Source: JAUIGE01 sp045106685
Lineage (GTDB): Bacteria > Bacteroidota > Bacteroidia > J057
Assembly (NCBI GenBank): GCA_045106685.1
Contig: JBGCFB010000358.1
Coordinates: 1 to 32,711, forward strand
Length of the DNA stretch: 32,711 nt
Reading direction: 5' to 3'
Shown here piece by piece: positions 7,415-15,469 of this stretch (its first letter is position 1; each line of letters opens with the position of its first letter). Below the pieces are notes generated by a model. The model saw only the letters and a program-made list of their open reading frames with translations, ran no database searches and was not told where the DNA came from. Position numbers and translations under genes: made by a program.

Positions 7415-8582
7415 TAGTCTTTCCAATAATTGGCCGGCGCTTAAACTCCTTTGTCTCATCAAAAAGCTTGCGATAGGTATGAAGTACTTTGTGGTTCTCG
7501 GTATCGACCGCGTCTGCAATGTGAAGCATCGTCGGATTGAAGTCACCTAGCCATCCCATCTCAAATGTATCGTAACGCTTTCGCTCCTGCGCATTATTCT
7601 GCATCAACTTTGCAAAAGCATTGGTAATACCGCGTCCCTGGTAGCGTGGAATGATCCCAAAGAGAATACCCGTAAAGACCCGCGATTCACCTCGCAACTG
7701 GTAGTATTTGAACTTCAGTTTACTCCACAAATTAAATTTCCCATTCAGCTTCTTGATAATCGGGTTGATGTCTGGGATGCACACAAAAAAGCCAATTGGC
7801 TTATCTTCATAAAAGGCAAATAAGGCAAGGTTAGGATCAGATATGGGCTTCATTTGCTTAAATAAGCCCGCGATATGGCTTCGCTTCATCGGCTTGAACG
7901 TTTCATGCTCAACCCATGCAGTGTTATAAATTTCGGTGGTTACATCGATGAAGTAATCAATGTTTTTCCAATCCAGCGATTTGAAATTGTAGCCCTTTTT
8001 ATTAAACAGCCTTTCAGCCATTCGTCCTACATTTTCATTGAGCATTTCTTCTGAAGAACGGTGATAACAGAATTGCTTGTAGTAAACCTGAAATCCGTAG
8101 GACTCAAAGAAGTCGCGGTAATAAGGAGGCTGATAATTGAATTGATAAGTAGGAGGATACTCATACCCTTCTACCAGAAGTCCCCACCAAGCGTTTCGCT
8201 CACCAAAATTAATAGGGCCGTCCATCGCTTCCATTCCTCGTTCTTCCAGCCATTTCTTACATGTATCAAATAATAGATTAGCAGCTTCGCGGTCATTGAT
8301 ACATTCAAAAAAGCCCATTCCACCAGTAGGCTGATCAAAGGTATTGGCTTCTTTTTCATTGATAAAAGCTGCAACCCTTCCAATCGTTTTGCCTGAATCG
8401 TCCCTCAAAACCCAGCGTATAGCACTACCGTGTTTGAAGAATTTATTTTTATCCTTATCAAAAACGACCTCAATATCCTTATCCCAGGGACGCACCCATT
8501 GTGGGATATCTTTATATATAGCGACCGGAAGTTCAAGAAACTCCCGAATCAGCGCCTTATTGTTTACCTCAATCACATTCAT
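7410..8582 (-). CDS. GNAT-like N-acyltransferase
   Basis: I choose the ATG at 8582 (MNVIEVNNKALIREF), giving 390 residues; the open frame reaches further to 8657 but that part has no plausible initiation context. The N-terminal half includes FFKHGSAIRWVLRDDSGKTIGRVAAFIN, a beta-hairpin pattern typical of GNAT proteins, and DGPINFGERNAWWGLLVEGY. The C-terminal half has LALFAFYEDKPIGFFVCIPD and RVFTGILFGIIPRYQGRGITNAF, where the R-x2-G-R-G-type segment matches the acetyl-CoA-binding loop of GNAT enzymes. This suggests two GNAT-like lobes. The substrate is unknown. A perfect -7 box (8587-8594) ends only four bases before this ATG. Confidence 0.7.
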   Translation of the reverse strand: MNVIEVNNKALIREFLELPVAIYKDIPQWVRPWDKDIEVVFDKDKNKFFKHGSAIRWVLRDDSGKTIGRVAAFINEKEANTFDQPTGGMGFFECINDREAANLLFDTCKKWLEERGMEAMDGPINFGERNAWWGLLVEGYEYPPTYQFNYQPPYYRDFFESYGFQVYYKQFCYHRSSEEMLNENVGRMAERLFNKKGYNFKSLDWKNIDYFIDVTTEIYNTAWVEHETFKPMKRSHIAGLFKQMKPISDPNLALFAFYEDKPIGFFVCIPDINPIIKKLNGKFNLWSKLKFKYYQLRGESRVFTGILFGIIPRYQGRGITNAFAKLMQNNAQERKRYDTFEMGWLGDFNPTMLHIADAVDTENHKVLHTYRKLFDETKEFKRRPIIGKTN

Positions 8583-8586
8583 TCGG

Positions 8587-8594
8587 CAAATATA
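8587..8594 (-). promoter_or_regulatory. Candidate -7 box very close to the GNAT-like start
   Basis: The minus strand reads TATATTTG, an exact TAnnTTTG, then four bases, then ATG. If used, transcription would begin at or next to the start codon, giving a leaderless or near-leaderless mRNA. No convincing -33 box is seen. Confidence 0.35.
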
Positions 8595-8701
8595 AATGTA
8601 CTGATCTATATTGTTGGCAGATTTTCTCAAAACCTCGCACTGACTACCAAAAGGCATTTGTTCAAGACCGTTGGTCAGCCTATTTTTGAATCATATTAAA
8701 A

Positions 8702-8801
8702 ATTATCACGGCTGGTTGCACTACCTCTGTCAGTGCTTCACCATTATGCTTAAAGCGCTGACAGAGGTTAGCAACCCAAACAAGAACTCATTCGTGATAA
8801 T
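8702..8801. repeat. 100-bp imperfect foldback upstream of lpdA
   Basis: ATTATCACG (8702-8710) pairs with CGTGATAAT (8793-8801), GGTTGC (8714-8719) with GCAACC (8771-8776), and ACCTCTGTCAG (8723-8733) with CTGACAGAGGT (8758-8768). The stem is long and interrupted, with a loop of 24 bases. No T run follows, so it is not a simple terminator. It ends about 30 bases before the lpdA start. Confidence 0.75.
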
Positions 8802-8830
8802 CATACTTTTTTGAAAAAACTAATTCAAAT

Positions 8831-10237
8831 ATGTCTACCACCTACGACGTAACCGTTATCGGATCCGGCCCTGGAGGCTATGTAGCAGCCATTCGCTGTG
8901 CTCAGCTTGGAATGAAAACTGCCATCATTGAGCGGTACCCTACACTCGGTGGTACATGCCTGAATGTGGGTTGTATTCCTTCTAAAGCCCTACTTGACTC
9001 AAGTGAGCATTATCATCAAGCTCAGCATCAGTTTGAGGAGCATGGAATCGGCATCAAAGATCTCAAACTCAATCTTCCACAAATGATCAAGCGTAAAGCT
9101 GGTGTTGTGGAGCAAACAGTTACAGGAGTAGCGTTTTTGATGAAAAAGAATAAGATCGATGTTCACCAAGGACATGGCTCTTTTGTTGACAAAAACACGA
9201 TCAAGATTACAAAGGACGATGGAAGTTCAGAGAATATAACTTCTGAAAAAGTAATTATTGCAACCGGTTCTAAGCCGTCTTCACTTCCTGGAATCGAGAT
9301 AGACAAAAAGCGCATTATCACCTCGACCGAGGCACTCGAACTGACTACACTTCCAAAACACATGATCGTTATTGGTGGTGGTGTTATTGCTTGTGAAATG
9401 GCCTCAGTATTTGGTCGTTTGGGTAGCAAAATAACCATGCTGGAATACATGGACCGGCTTGTACCAAGTATGGATCGCAGCCTGGGTAAAGAGCTTGGCA
9501 AGGTCATGAAAAAAGGTCATGACTTTACTGCGCACCTTAGCCATAAGGTTACTGGCGCTAAAGCTACCAGCAGAAGTGTGACTGTGACAGCAGAAAATAA
9601 AAAAGGTGAATCCGTTGAATTCAAAGGCGATATCTGCCTGATGGCCGTTGGACGCCGTCCTTATACCGACAACCTAGGCCTTGAGAATATTGGCATCGAA
9701 ACAGAGCGTGGCCGCATTCCAGTAGATGGGCACCTTCAGACCAATGTGCCTGGTGTCTATGCACTCGGTGATGTGATTAAAGGTGCTATGCTCGCCCACA
9801 AAGCCTCAGAAGAAGGCGTATTTGTCGCTGAAGTAATCGCAGGACAAAAGCCTCATATCGATTATAACGCGATCCCTGGTGTGGTGTACACCTGGCCGGA
9901 AGTAGCGAGTGTAGGTCAAACAGAAGATCAGCTTAAGGAAGCTGGCACTCCATATAAGAGCGGTCAGTTCCCATTCCGTGCTTCAGGTCGTGCTCGTGCT
10001 AGCATGGACACCGATGGCTTTGTAAAAGTACTCTCACACAAAGAAACCGACGAAGTACTCGGTATGCATATCATCGGCCCAAGAGCTGCTGACATGATCA
10101 TGGAAGGTGTGATGGCACTGGAGTTCCGCGCTTCTGCCGAAGACCTTGCTATTATTTCTCACCCCCACCCTACTTTCTCTGAGTCAATCAAGGAAGCGGC
10201 TATGGGAGCAACTGCAAACCGTATTATCCACTTATAA
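8831..10237 (+). CDS. lpdA: Dihydrolipoyl dehydrogenase (E3)
   Basis: 468 residues, the usual length. FAD-binding GSGPGG lies at residues 11-16, the redox disulfide CLNVGC at Cys43 and Cys48, the NAD-binding segment VIGGGVIACEMASVFGRLGSKITMLE in the middle, the second FAD motif ALGDVIKGAMLAHKA, and the catalytic His-Glu pair in HPHPTFSE near residues 444-451. The enzyme reoxidises dihydrolipoyl groups of the pyruvate and 2-oxoglutarate dehydrogenase complexes and the glycine cleavage system, with NAD+. No E1 or E2 genes are beside it, so it probably serves several complexes. The stop codon overlaps the next start by one base (TAATG). Confidence 0.96.
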   Translation: MSTTYDVTVIGSGPGGYVAAIRCAQLGMKTAIIERYPTLGGTCLNVGCIPSKALLDSSEHYHQAQHQFEEHGIGIKDLKLNLPQMIKRKAGVVEQTVTGVAFLMKKNKIDVHQGHGSFVDKNTIKITKDDGSSENITSEKVIIATGSKPSSLPGIEIDKKRIITSTEALELTTLPKHMIVIGGGVIACEMASVFGRLGSKITMLEYMDRLVPSMDRSLGKELGKVMKKGHDFTAHLSHKVTGAKATSRSVTVTAENKKGESVEFKGDICLMAVGRRPYTDNLGLENIGIETERGRIPVDGHLQTNVPGVYALGDVIKGAMLAHKASEEGVFVAEVIAGQKPHIDYNAIPGVVYTWPEVASVGQTEDQLKEAGTPYKSGQFPFRASGRARASMDTDGFVKVLSHKETDEVLGMHIIGPRAADMIMEGVMALEFRASAEDLAIISHPHPTFSESIKEAAMGATANRIIHL

Positions 10238-10548
10238 TGATTCAGTCATTACTCAAGACTTGGTTAGGAAGACTACGGATCGTAGCCTTCCTCGAAGGTA
10301 TCTCATACCTCGTTCTGCTCGGCATCGCGATGCCACTAAAATATATGGCTGACAAGCCAGAAGCAGTTCAGATCGTTGGGATGGCACATGGGGTTTTATT
10401 TGTGGCCTACTGCTTGTTACTTGTAATAGTAGCAGTTGGATACAAATGGGGTTTTAAGAAAGTCGCTCTGGCGTTTCTTGCTTCATTGGTTCCTTTTGGA
10501 ACGTTCTGGGCGGATGCGAAACTCTTCAAACCCGCTACGCGGGATTGA
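10237..10548 (+). CDS. DUF3817 integral membrane protein
   Basis: 103 residues with three predicted membrane helices (FLEGISYLVLLGIAMPL, IVGMAHGVLFVAYCLLLVIVAVGY, VALAFLASLVPFGTFWADA). RIVAFLEGISYLVLL, KYMA and GMAHGVLFVAY are hallmarks of the DUF3817 family (YdzA-like), whose role is unknown. Its ATG overlaps the lpdA stop, so it is translationally coupled to lpdA. The last residues (KPATRD) and the stop lie within a hairpin (10524-10550), suggesting a palindromic element has replaced or extended the native C-terminus. Confidence 0.88.
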   Translation: MIQSLLKTWLGRLRIVAFLEGISYLVLLGIAMPLKYMADKPEAVQIVGMAHGVLFVAYCLLLVIVAVGYKWGFKKVALAFLASLVPFGTFWADAKLFKPATRD

Positions 10549-10550
10549 AG
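10524..10550. repeat. Hairpin overlapping the DUF3817 stop codon
   Basis: CTTCAA.CCCGC pairs with GCGGG.TTGAAG around a TAC loop, a 12-position stem with one mismatch. It includes the last codons and TGA of the gene. No T run follows, so it resembles the palindromic elements that fill the following spacer. Confidence 0.6.
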
Positions 10551-10566
10551 CAGAAAATATTCTGAA

Positions 10567-10805
10567 GCTTTAGCCTCTCTTTATATTACTATTGCCTGGG
10601 AGGGGAAAGAATTTATTCCCTGGGGCAGAGGAAACAATCGCGAAACGATTCTCATCACTGCCCGGATGATAAATCATCGGGCAATAGTGAAAGAATAAGA
10701 TGCTAAAGCCTTGAGATTGGTTCGAGCTTCACTATCGAGACGAAGTCGAGATGCTTCACTAGAATCGCGGAGCGATTCTGCTTCATTGCAGCGCAAAGCG
10801 CTGCG
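10567..10805. repeat. Cluster of nested palindromes
   Basis: This gene-free spacer is almost entirely secondary structure. An outer foldback pairs GCTTTAGC (about 10567) with GCTAAAGC (about 10702), and inside it CTATTGCC with GGCAATAG. Within that lies GCCCGGATGAT / ATCATCGGGC. Next come three modules that each begin GCTTCA and continue with a short palindrome: a TATCGAGACGAAGTCGAGAT type, AGAATCGCGGAGCGATTCT, and GCAGCGCAAAGCGCTGC. The repeated leader plus hairpin layout recalls REP-like elements. Confidence 0.65.
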
Positions 10806-11021
10806 CTAAAGCTCTACTTTCTGAATTTTGCCATAGTCCAGGGTCGAGTCGATGACTTCCTGAATTTGAGCAGCATGGTCGGGGTTTTTAACTACTTTTT
10901 CCATGCGCTCCCTGCGACCAGGGCGGAAATATCCTATCAGGGTAAACTGCTCGTCCCTAAGCTGAATGTAGTCGGGAATTTTAGCTTTCCCTTTGACTTT
11001 CATGATGTAATATGTCGGCAT
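10806..11021 (-). CDS. Small conserved-looking protein of unknown function
   Basis: 71 residues: MPTYYIMKVKGKAKIPDYIQ, then LRDEQFTLIGYFRPGRRERM, then a charged helix ending in QIQEVIDSTLDYGKIQKVEL. No signal peptide or membrane segment. I do not know its function, though the pattern looks like a compact alpha/beta protein of the kind conserved across Bacteroidota. It lies 27 bases after the PspC-domain gene on the same strand, so it is probably co-transcribed as the last gene of the run from 15332. Confidence 0.7.
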   Translation of the reverse strand: MPTYYIMKVKGKAKIPDYIQLRDEQFTLIGYFRPGRRERMEKVVKNPDHAAQIQEVIDSTLDYGKIQKVEL

Positions 11022-11048
11022 AATCGTTCGGCTAGAAAGTGCAGAAAA

Positions 11049-11762
11049 CTACTGTACATGAATATTACGTCCGCCACGTTCTACGAATTCGCGGTCATAA
11101 TCTGGAGCGATTGCAATCGACAGAAACAGATATAGGAAGGTAAACATTCCTCCTGTTGCTGAGGTGAGCATGATAAACAGAAAGCGAACAAGCCATGGAG
11201 ATATTCCCACATACTCAGAGACTCCGCCTGCTAAACCTGTAAATACACGTTGTTTCAATGATCTGCGTAGGCGCTTTGGCCCTGATGTAGGAGCGTATGT
11301 CCCTCTAACATCGGCGCGTTGGCGACGGCCTCTTGAGCGGTTACGTGTTCGCGCATTTTCTTTAGCCATAGACTCACGTGCGAGTTCTTCAGGCGTTTTA
11401 GGCTTGCGCTTGCGATAGACATTGAGTGTTGGGAAATTGAGCTCTTTCTTGCGGAAAGCCAGCTTCACAGTTTTATATAAGCCATAGGCTAAGGAAGAAA
11501 AACCTACTATAGTAAGCAGTGGTACCAGGAACTCCAGAAACCCGGGATCAAGGGATCCTCCAAAAATCGAGTTTCCAAAAGCCGCTATTGCCATTCCTAC
11601 TCCTGCCAGAATCGCCATGATTCCTGCAAGGGAAAGCTTGCTCTGCTGTGTTTTTTCCTCCTCGGATTCACGTTCGCGAATGCTCTCAATATCGTCGTAC
11701 ATGTAAGACATGTCGATTTCAGATGCGATATCGCCAGCACTTCGTTGTTGTTGTCTAGCCAT
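11049..11762 (-). CDS. PspC-domain membrane protein
   Basis: 237 residues. A PspC domain occupies about residues 164-228: RRSLKQRVFTGLAGGVSEYVG, then the helix PWLVRFLFIMLTSATGGMFTFLYLFLSIAIAP. PspC proteins belong to the phage-shock/envelope-stress response. Here the domain is C-terminal and is preceded by a longer N-terminal part: an acidic region with SEIDMSYMYDDIESIRERESEEE, two hydrophobic segments (LAGIMAILAGVGMAIAAFG and FLEFLVPLLTIVGFSSLAYGLY), and a very basic linker rich in Arg/Lys. This architecture differs from short stand-alone PspC. No pspA gene is adjacent. Its immediate upstream gene is bshC. Confidence 0.87.
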   Translation of the reverse strand: MARQQQRSAGDIASEIDMSYMYDDIESIRERESEEEKTQQSKLSLAGIMAILAGVGMAIAAFGNSIFGGSLDPGFLEFLVPLLTIVGFSSLAYGLYKTVKLAFRKKELNFPTLNVYRKRKPKTPEELARESMAKENARTRNRSRGRRQRADVRGTYAPTSGPKRLRRSLKQRVFTGLAGGVSEYVGISPWLVRFLFIMLTSATGGMFTFLYLFLSIAIAPDYDREFVERGGRNIHVQ

Positions 11763-11767
11763 TATTC

Positions 11768-11802
11768 GAGTTTTGAATTAGGGGTTGTGCGGTTTGGGTC
11801 AG
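11768..11802. repeat. Short degenerate heptad array between bshC and the PspC gene
   Basis: Five in-phase seven-base words, including GAGTTTT, GGGTTGT and GGGTCAG. They fall immediately upstream of the PspC-domain start codon and resemble the theme of 3386-3420. The match is weaker than at the other loci. Confidence 0.4.
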
Positions 11803-11838
11803 CAAGATAGCCATTTCAGGTTTCATTTGAATCGTTAC

Positions 11839-13395
11839 TTAGTCCTCTAGGCTAATAAAGCTGTGCTTAAACGACAATGGTTCCAGTTCCTTGTAAATCT
11901 GATTGATGATTTTTTCAACTGAAAATGCAGGAAAGGAGGCAAGCCCCAATGTACGTTCCTGAACTGCACCATCTGGATTAATTGCGCGTTTGAGGGTATG
12001 GATTTTTTGAAAAGGCTCACGATTTTGGTCACGTTTAAGCCGATGCAACTTTTTCTCCATATTCTTAAAAAAACGAGTCGTCTTTACCTGCTGTCCTATT
12101 ACACTTCGCGGCAAAGTTTTAGACTCAGTACCAATATATTCGCCCAACGCATCAAAAGCTTCCTGAACAGATTCGGTTAAGGCTTTGTACTGCTCATCGT
12201 CCCAGACATTTGGCATATACTGACGAAACAGCATATGCTCTTCCGTTTTGATATCAGCTAGTGAAAATCCCAGGGCTTCCCAGTCAGCTTGCTGTTTTTG
12301 GGTGAACATCGTTGCAGAAAATCGAGGAAGCAACAATGGGAAAGGTGTATCAGTTGCTTCAAAAACGCCTTTTAATTGCATCCAGTAAGCCAATTCGCCC
12401 CAACCTCCTGTATAAGCCAGATTCGGTAATATGTATTCCTGATACAGCGGGCGCAGGATAACATTGGGACTAAATCGCTCCGGCTGGTTTTGTACCAAAG
12501 CTTCCATCTCTGCTTTCGAAATAATAGTCTCCCGACCATCAATTCCAAAGTCATCACCGCGTTTTAGTATTCTATCCCTTCCCTTTTCATCAAGCCAAAA
12601 GAGGTTAATTTCGCGTGGGTGTACCTGCTGAGGATAGCCAAGCTCATTCAGTGCGCTATTTTGTTCCAAAACTGCCGTCTCACTAAACTGACTGAAGAGT
12701 TCCTTCTCAAGCACGGGCTTAAACAGCGCTTTCAAAGCAGGATCGCTTGCATCCAAAACCAGCACTCCATAAGGCCCATATACATGATGTGCAAAGCGCA
12801 AGGTAGCCTCAGCAAGGCTGTTTCCAGTTGCGTATGCATCCTTTAACTCTTGGGCAAAATGCTCAGGGATCAGGGATGACACTTCTTCTGTAAGTTCATG
12901 AATGCCCGTTGCAGAAGCAAAGGGTGCTTTATAGGTTTCCTTTTTACCAAAATCCGAAAAGTAATGGTTGATCTCTTCGAAATCATGATCCTCTGTATGA
13001 ATCCAAAAGACAGGTACTACCGGGTTATTCGGGTCTTGTTCGGTTAACTGATGCGCCAACTTGGCGACGGTCAACACTTTATAAGGAGTGTACATCGGGC
13101 CGCCCATAATATTGAGCTGGTGGCCGGTCGTAAGCGAAAAGGTATCAGGACTCGCTAATAGCTCCAGGCTATTATTCACTGCCGGAATTGAAGGTAAGGC
13201 GGCGTATTGCGCCTGCAAAACTTCCACCAAAGTGCTCCTGTGGTGGTCAGCATAGTGCTTCGCTTCGCGTATCGCGACAAAGTCAATATCCTGAAGACTG
13301 TGCTTATAAAAAGGGCGTAAGCTGGCGACACCGGCAGCGTAGTCGTTGCGGATATTGCGCTTTGTGACGGGTTTAGGCGTGGCTATTGTGGTCAA
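11839..13395 (-). CDS. bshC: Putative cysteine ligase BshC (bacillithiol synthesis)
   Basis: 518 residues, close to the family length. The core motif TTGHQLNIMGGPMYTPYKVLTVAKLA followed by NPVVPVFWIHTEDHDFEEIN matches BshC (VGGQQAGLLTGPLYTIHK and PVIPIFWVAGEDHD in the Bacillus enzyme). BshC adds cysteine to glucosaminyl-malate as the last step of bacillithiol formation. bshA and bshB are not in the window. The frame opens with TTG at 13395 (TTG ACC ACA ATA GCC); no ATG lies before the conserved region, so TTG is the best start, with moderate certainty. The DUF445 gene ends 49 bases upstream, so they may share a transcript. Confidence 0.9.
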   Translation of the reverse strand: MTTIATPKPVTKRNIRNDYAAGVASLRPFYKHSLQDIDFVAIREAKHYADHHRSTLVEVLQAQYAALPSIPAVNNSLELLASPDTFSLTTGHQLNIMGGPMYTPYKVLTVAKLAHQLTEQDPNNPVVPVFWIHTEDHDFEEINHYFSDFGKKETYKAPFASATGIHELTEEVSSLIPEHFAQELKDAYATGNSLAEATLRFAHHVYGPYGVLVLDASDPALKALFKPVLEKELFSQFSETAVLEQNSALNELGYPQQVHPREINLFWLDEKGRDRILKRGDDFGIDGRETIISKAEMEALVQNQPERFSPNVILRPLYQEYILPNLAYTGGWGELAYWMQLKGVFEATDTPFPLLLPRFSATMFTQKQQADWEALGFSLADIKTEEHMLFRQYMPNVWDDEQYKALTESVQEAFDALGEYIGTESKTLPRSVIGQQVKTTRFFKNMEKKLHRLKRDQNREPFQKIHTLKRAINPDGAVQERTLGLASFPAFSVEKIINQIYKELEPLSFKHSFISLED

Positions 13396-13444
13396 TGCGG
13401 GCTTGTGTTTTGGTACAGAAATCAGACAAGAAAAATCCCTTAAC

Positions 13445-14572
13445 TCATTTTTCGATCTCAGGGTTTTCAGATTCGGTAGACTTCATGCGCATAAGTAGTT
13501 CATCTAGTCCCCAAACCGACAATCCAATGACCAGGTACACTCCAATCATCCAGGCATTCCAGATGACAAGGCCTCCTAAAACGCCCAGAATGGTACCCAG
13601 ATATTGAATATAAAGTAATTGCTCATTCGTAGCTTCCCAAACCATTCGCTCGAGCTTTTCCTCGTTGAAGTGTGCCATTTGACGAGCAAGAAGGCCTTCA
13701 ATATCGAGACGATCGAGGATGCTCGATATCAGGTTCATTAAAAACTGGTCGGCAGCTTTGCGGTTCTCCTGAAGCCAATCTACTCCTGTTTCAATCTCGG
13801 CTTCCCAGCGTTGAATGATATCGCGAATGCTATCTGGAATATCCAGAATGATCTGGTCAAGGAGCGCATTATAATCATCACGATTAAAGCGCTTATACGT
13901 GTTCAGCACCAGGCGCTTTAAGCCGCTTTCGGCTTTTTGCTCCACCTGCTCATCTATGATTGTTTTAAGCTCAAGACGAACCTCGTCTTTTTCAAAATAA
14001 GCACTCAGGTTCTGGTGAAGCGCCTTCTTGGTCTCTGCGATCAATTCCTGATCGCGCGCCATTCCGATTGTGCCATTAAATATGACATCGTTGATTCGCT
14101 CGATAAAGCCTGATTCTTCCAGGCGGCGATGGATAAGCTCCTGGCTCAGAATGTGGGTGTGCATCCCTTTTGCCAACGAACCAATAATAATATCACGCTG
14201 CGCGGGAATCATTCCCTGCCCAAGCAAAGGGCGTTTTTTGAGTGGACGAAACAGCATCCGAATTGCCAGATAATTTGTTCCAAAACCAATCAAACCACCT
14301 ACCGAGATCGTTTTTAGGATGGTTGCCAAATTGCCGTATTTTACCTTATCTGCGCCTTCTAAACCAAACTCAAGCCCCAATGCTGCCAATAAAATGATCC
14401 CGCAAATCCAAGGGCTGATGCGCAAAATCGTGACAATAGCGTGCTTTAAAGGCGAAGCTTTATAGCGGTTAAAACCACTTGGTTCTTTTGCCGCATCCTC
14501 ATTCCCTCCCAACAACTGGTCAAAAGGGAAATACTTTTTGAAATAATAATGAAGTCGTGATTCGTTTGTCAT
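13445..14572 (-). CDS. DUF445 family membrane protein
   Basis: 375 residues. After a basic N-terminus, two membrane segments (ISPWICGIILLAALGLEFGL and TISVGGLIGFGTNYLAIRMLF) lead into the hallmark GFGTNYLAIRMLFRPLKKRPLLGQGMIPAQRDIIIGSLA. A long helical region (residues about 120-320) follows, and the protein ends in two more hydrophobic stretches (LGTILGVLGGLVIWNAWMIGVYLVIGL). DUF445/YheB-like proteins have no settled function. The gene starts 10 bases after the NYN-domain gene stop, so the two are almost surely one operon. Confidence 0.88.
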   Translation of the reverse strand: MTNESRLHYYFKKYFPFDQLLGGNEDAAKEPSGFNRYKASPLKHAIVTILRISPWICGIILLAALGLEFGLEGADKVKYGNLATILKTISVGGLIGFGTNYLAIRMLFRPLKKRPLLGQGMIPAQRDIIIGSLAKGMHTHILSQELIHRRLEESGFIERINDVIFNGTIGMARDQELIAETKKALHQNLSAYFEKDEVRLELKTIIDEQVEQKAESGLKRLVLNTYKRFNRDDYNALLDQIILDIPDSIRDIIQRWEAEIETGVDWLQENRKAADQFLMNLISSILDRLDIEGLLARQMAHFNEEKLERMVWEATNEQLLYIQYLGTILGVLGGLVIWNAWMIGVYLVIGLSVWGLDELLMRMKSTESENPEIEK

Positions 14573-14582
14573 GGGACGTTCC

Positions 14583-15332
14583 TTACGGCTCCAGCAGCAC
14601 CATGTTTTGTGCCTGATAACCTTTATTGTTTTGGGCTATTTCAAATGTAAACATTTGCTCAGTCTTAGCCTGAAACTTTTTCGGAAGATCTTTGAACGCA
14701 AAATAGGCGAATTGCCACTCGTAGTCCATGTCCATAAAGCGGATGAAACCATAACCATCATGCAGACTTGTGATTACACCTCTGGCTCTTTTTCCTGGCT
14801 TGGCCCATTCGGTGAAACCTTGATCATCGACAGGTCTGAGATTCGGAATCAAATAACCTGATGAGAATAAATCTGTCTCATGGATGAGTTCGTGGCTGAT
14901 GTTACGAAAGGCGATAACCTCCACGCGAACGCCTTCATTCTGAACGGCGCGTACGACATTACGAAAGTCGCCATCACCAGTGAGCAAGTACATCTTGTCC
15001 AGGTTCTTGGATTGTAGAAGCATATCTACCGCCATATCGAGGTCGGCATTCGCCTTGCTCACACGGTTTCCTTCTTCATCCTTAAACCACTTTACTTTCT
15101 TGATTACGACTTTATAGCCAAAATTCCTCAAGGCAGTGTGATAGCCTTGTTGGCGCTCTCGGTACTCTTTATTCTTTTTTGCCTTCTCCTCGTCATAGGC
15201 GAGGTATGTATTCAATCGGATGGGGATTCCTTTATCGGCGGTACAGTAAGCTCTTAGTTGATCATATCGCATGTTGAAACCACCGTTCATCAATATATTA
15301 GCGGCGTCAACATATATTCCAATTTTTATCAT
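14583..15332 (-). CDS. NYN-domain putative ribonuclease with C-terminal cold-shock-like domain
   Basis: 249 residues. Residues 1 to about 165 form a NYN (LabA/DUF88, PIN-like) domain: IGIYVDAANI with the first acidic residue at Asp9, KANADLDMAVDMLLQ with conserved acidic residues, and YLLTGDGDFRNVVRAVQ. These acidic positions coordinate metal in PIN-type nucleases. From about residue 181, RARGVITSLHDGYGFIRFMD and the following beta-rich segment resemble a cold-shock/S1-like nucleic-acid-binding barrel. The likely role is metal-dependent RNA cleavage or binding in the cytoplasm; the target is unknown. It is first in the run NYN, DUF445, BshC, PspC, small protein. Confidence 0.85.
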   Translation of the reverse strand: MIKIGIYVDAANILMNGGFNMRYDQLRAYCTADKGIPIRLNTYLAYDEEKAKKNKEYRERQQGYHTALRNFGYKVVIKKVKWFKDEEGNRVSKANADLDMAVDMLLQSKNLDKMYLLTGDGDFRNVVRAVQNEGVRVEVIAFRNISHELIHETDLFSSGYLIPNLRPVDDQGFTEWAKPGKRARGVITSLHDGYGFIRFMDMDYEWQFAYFAFKDLPKKFQAKTEQMFTFEIAQNNKGYQAQNMVLLEP

Positions 15333-15389
15333 GGAACAAAGATAATGACTAATACGCTAAGTTTTTACCGGGTGGTCTTAGGATCGTGT

Positions 15390-15452
15390 ACGATGAATAA
15401 TTGGCGATGAATTGGGGCTAATTGCAGATTAGCGATTGCAGAATGACGAATT
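15390..15452. repeat. Degenerate heptad array
   Basis: Nine in-phase seven-base words, including ACGATGA, ATAATTG, CTAATTG, CAGATTA and GCGATTG. It runs directly into the hairpin that contains the stop codon of the SH3 protein. The second half is nearly identical to 16512-16546. Confidence 0.65.
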
Positions 15453-15469
15453 AGTGCCGGAGGCACTAG
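15451..15469 (-). repeat. Hairpin containing the SH3-protein stop codon
   Basis: TTAGTGCC and GGCACTAG pair across GGA. The minus-strand stop TAG (15466-15468) lies inside the stem. The same arrangement occurs at 16543-16561. No T run follows, so a terminator is unproven. Confidence 0.55.
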
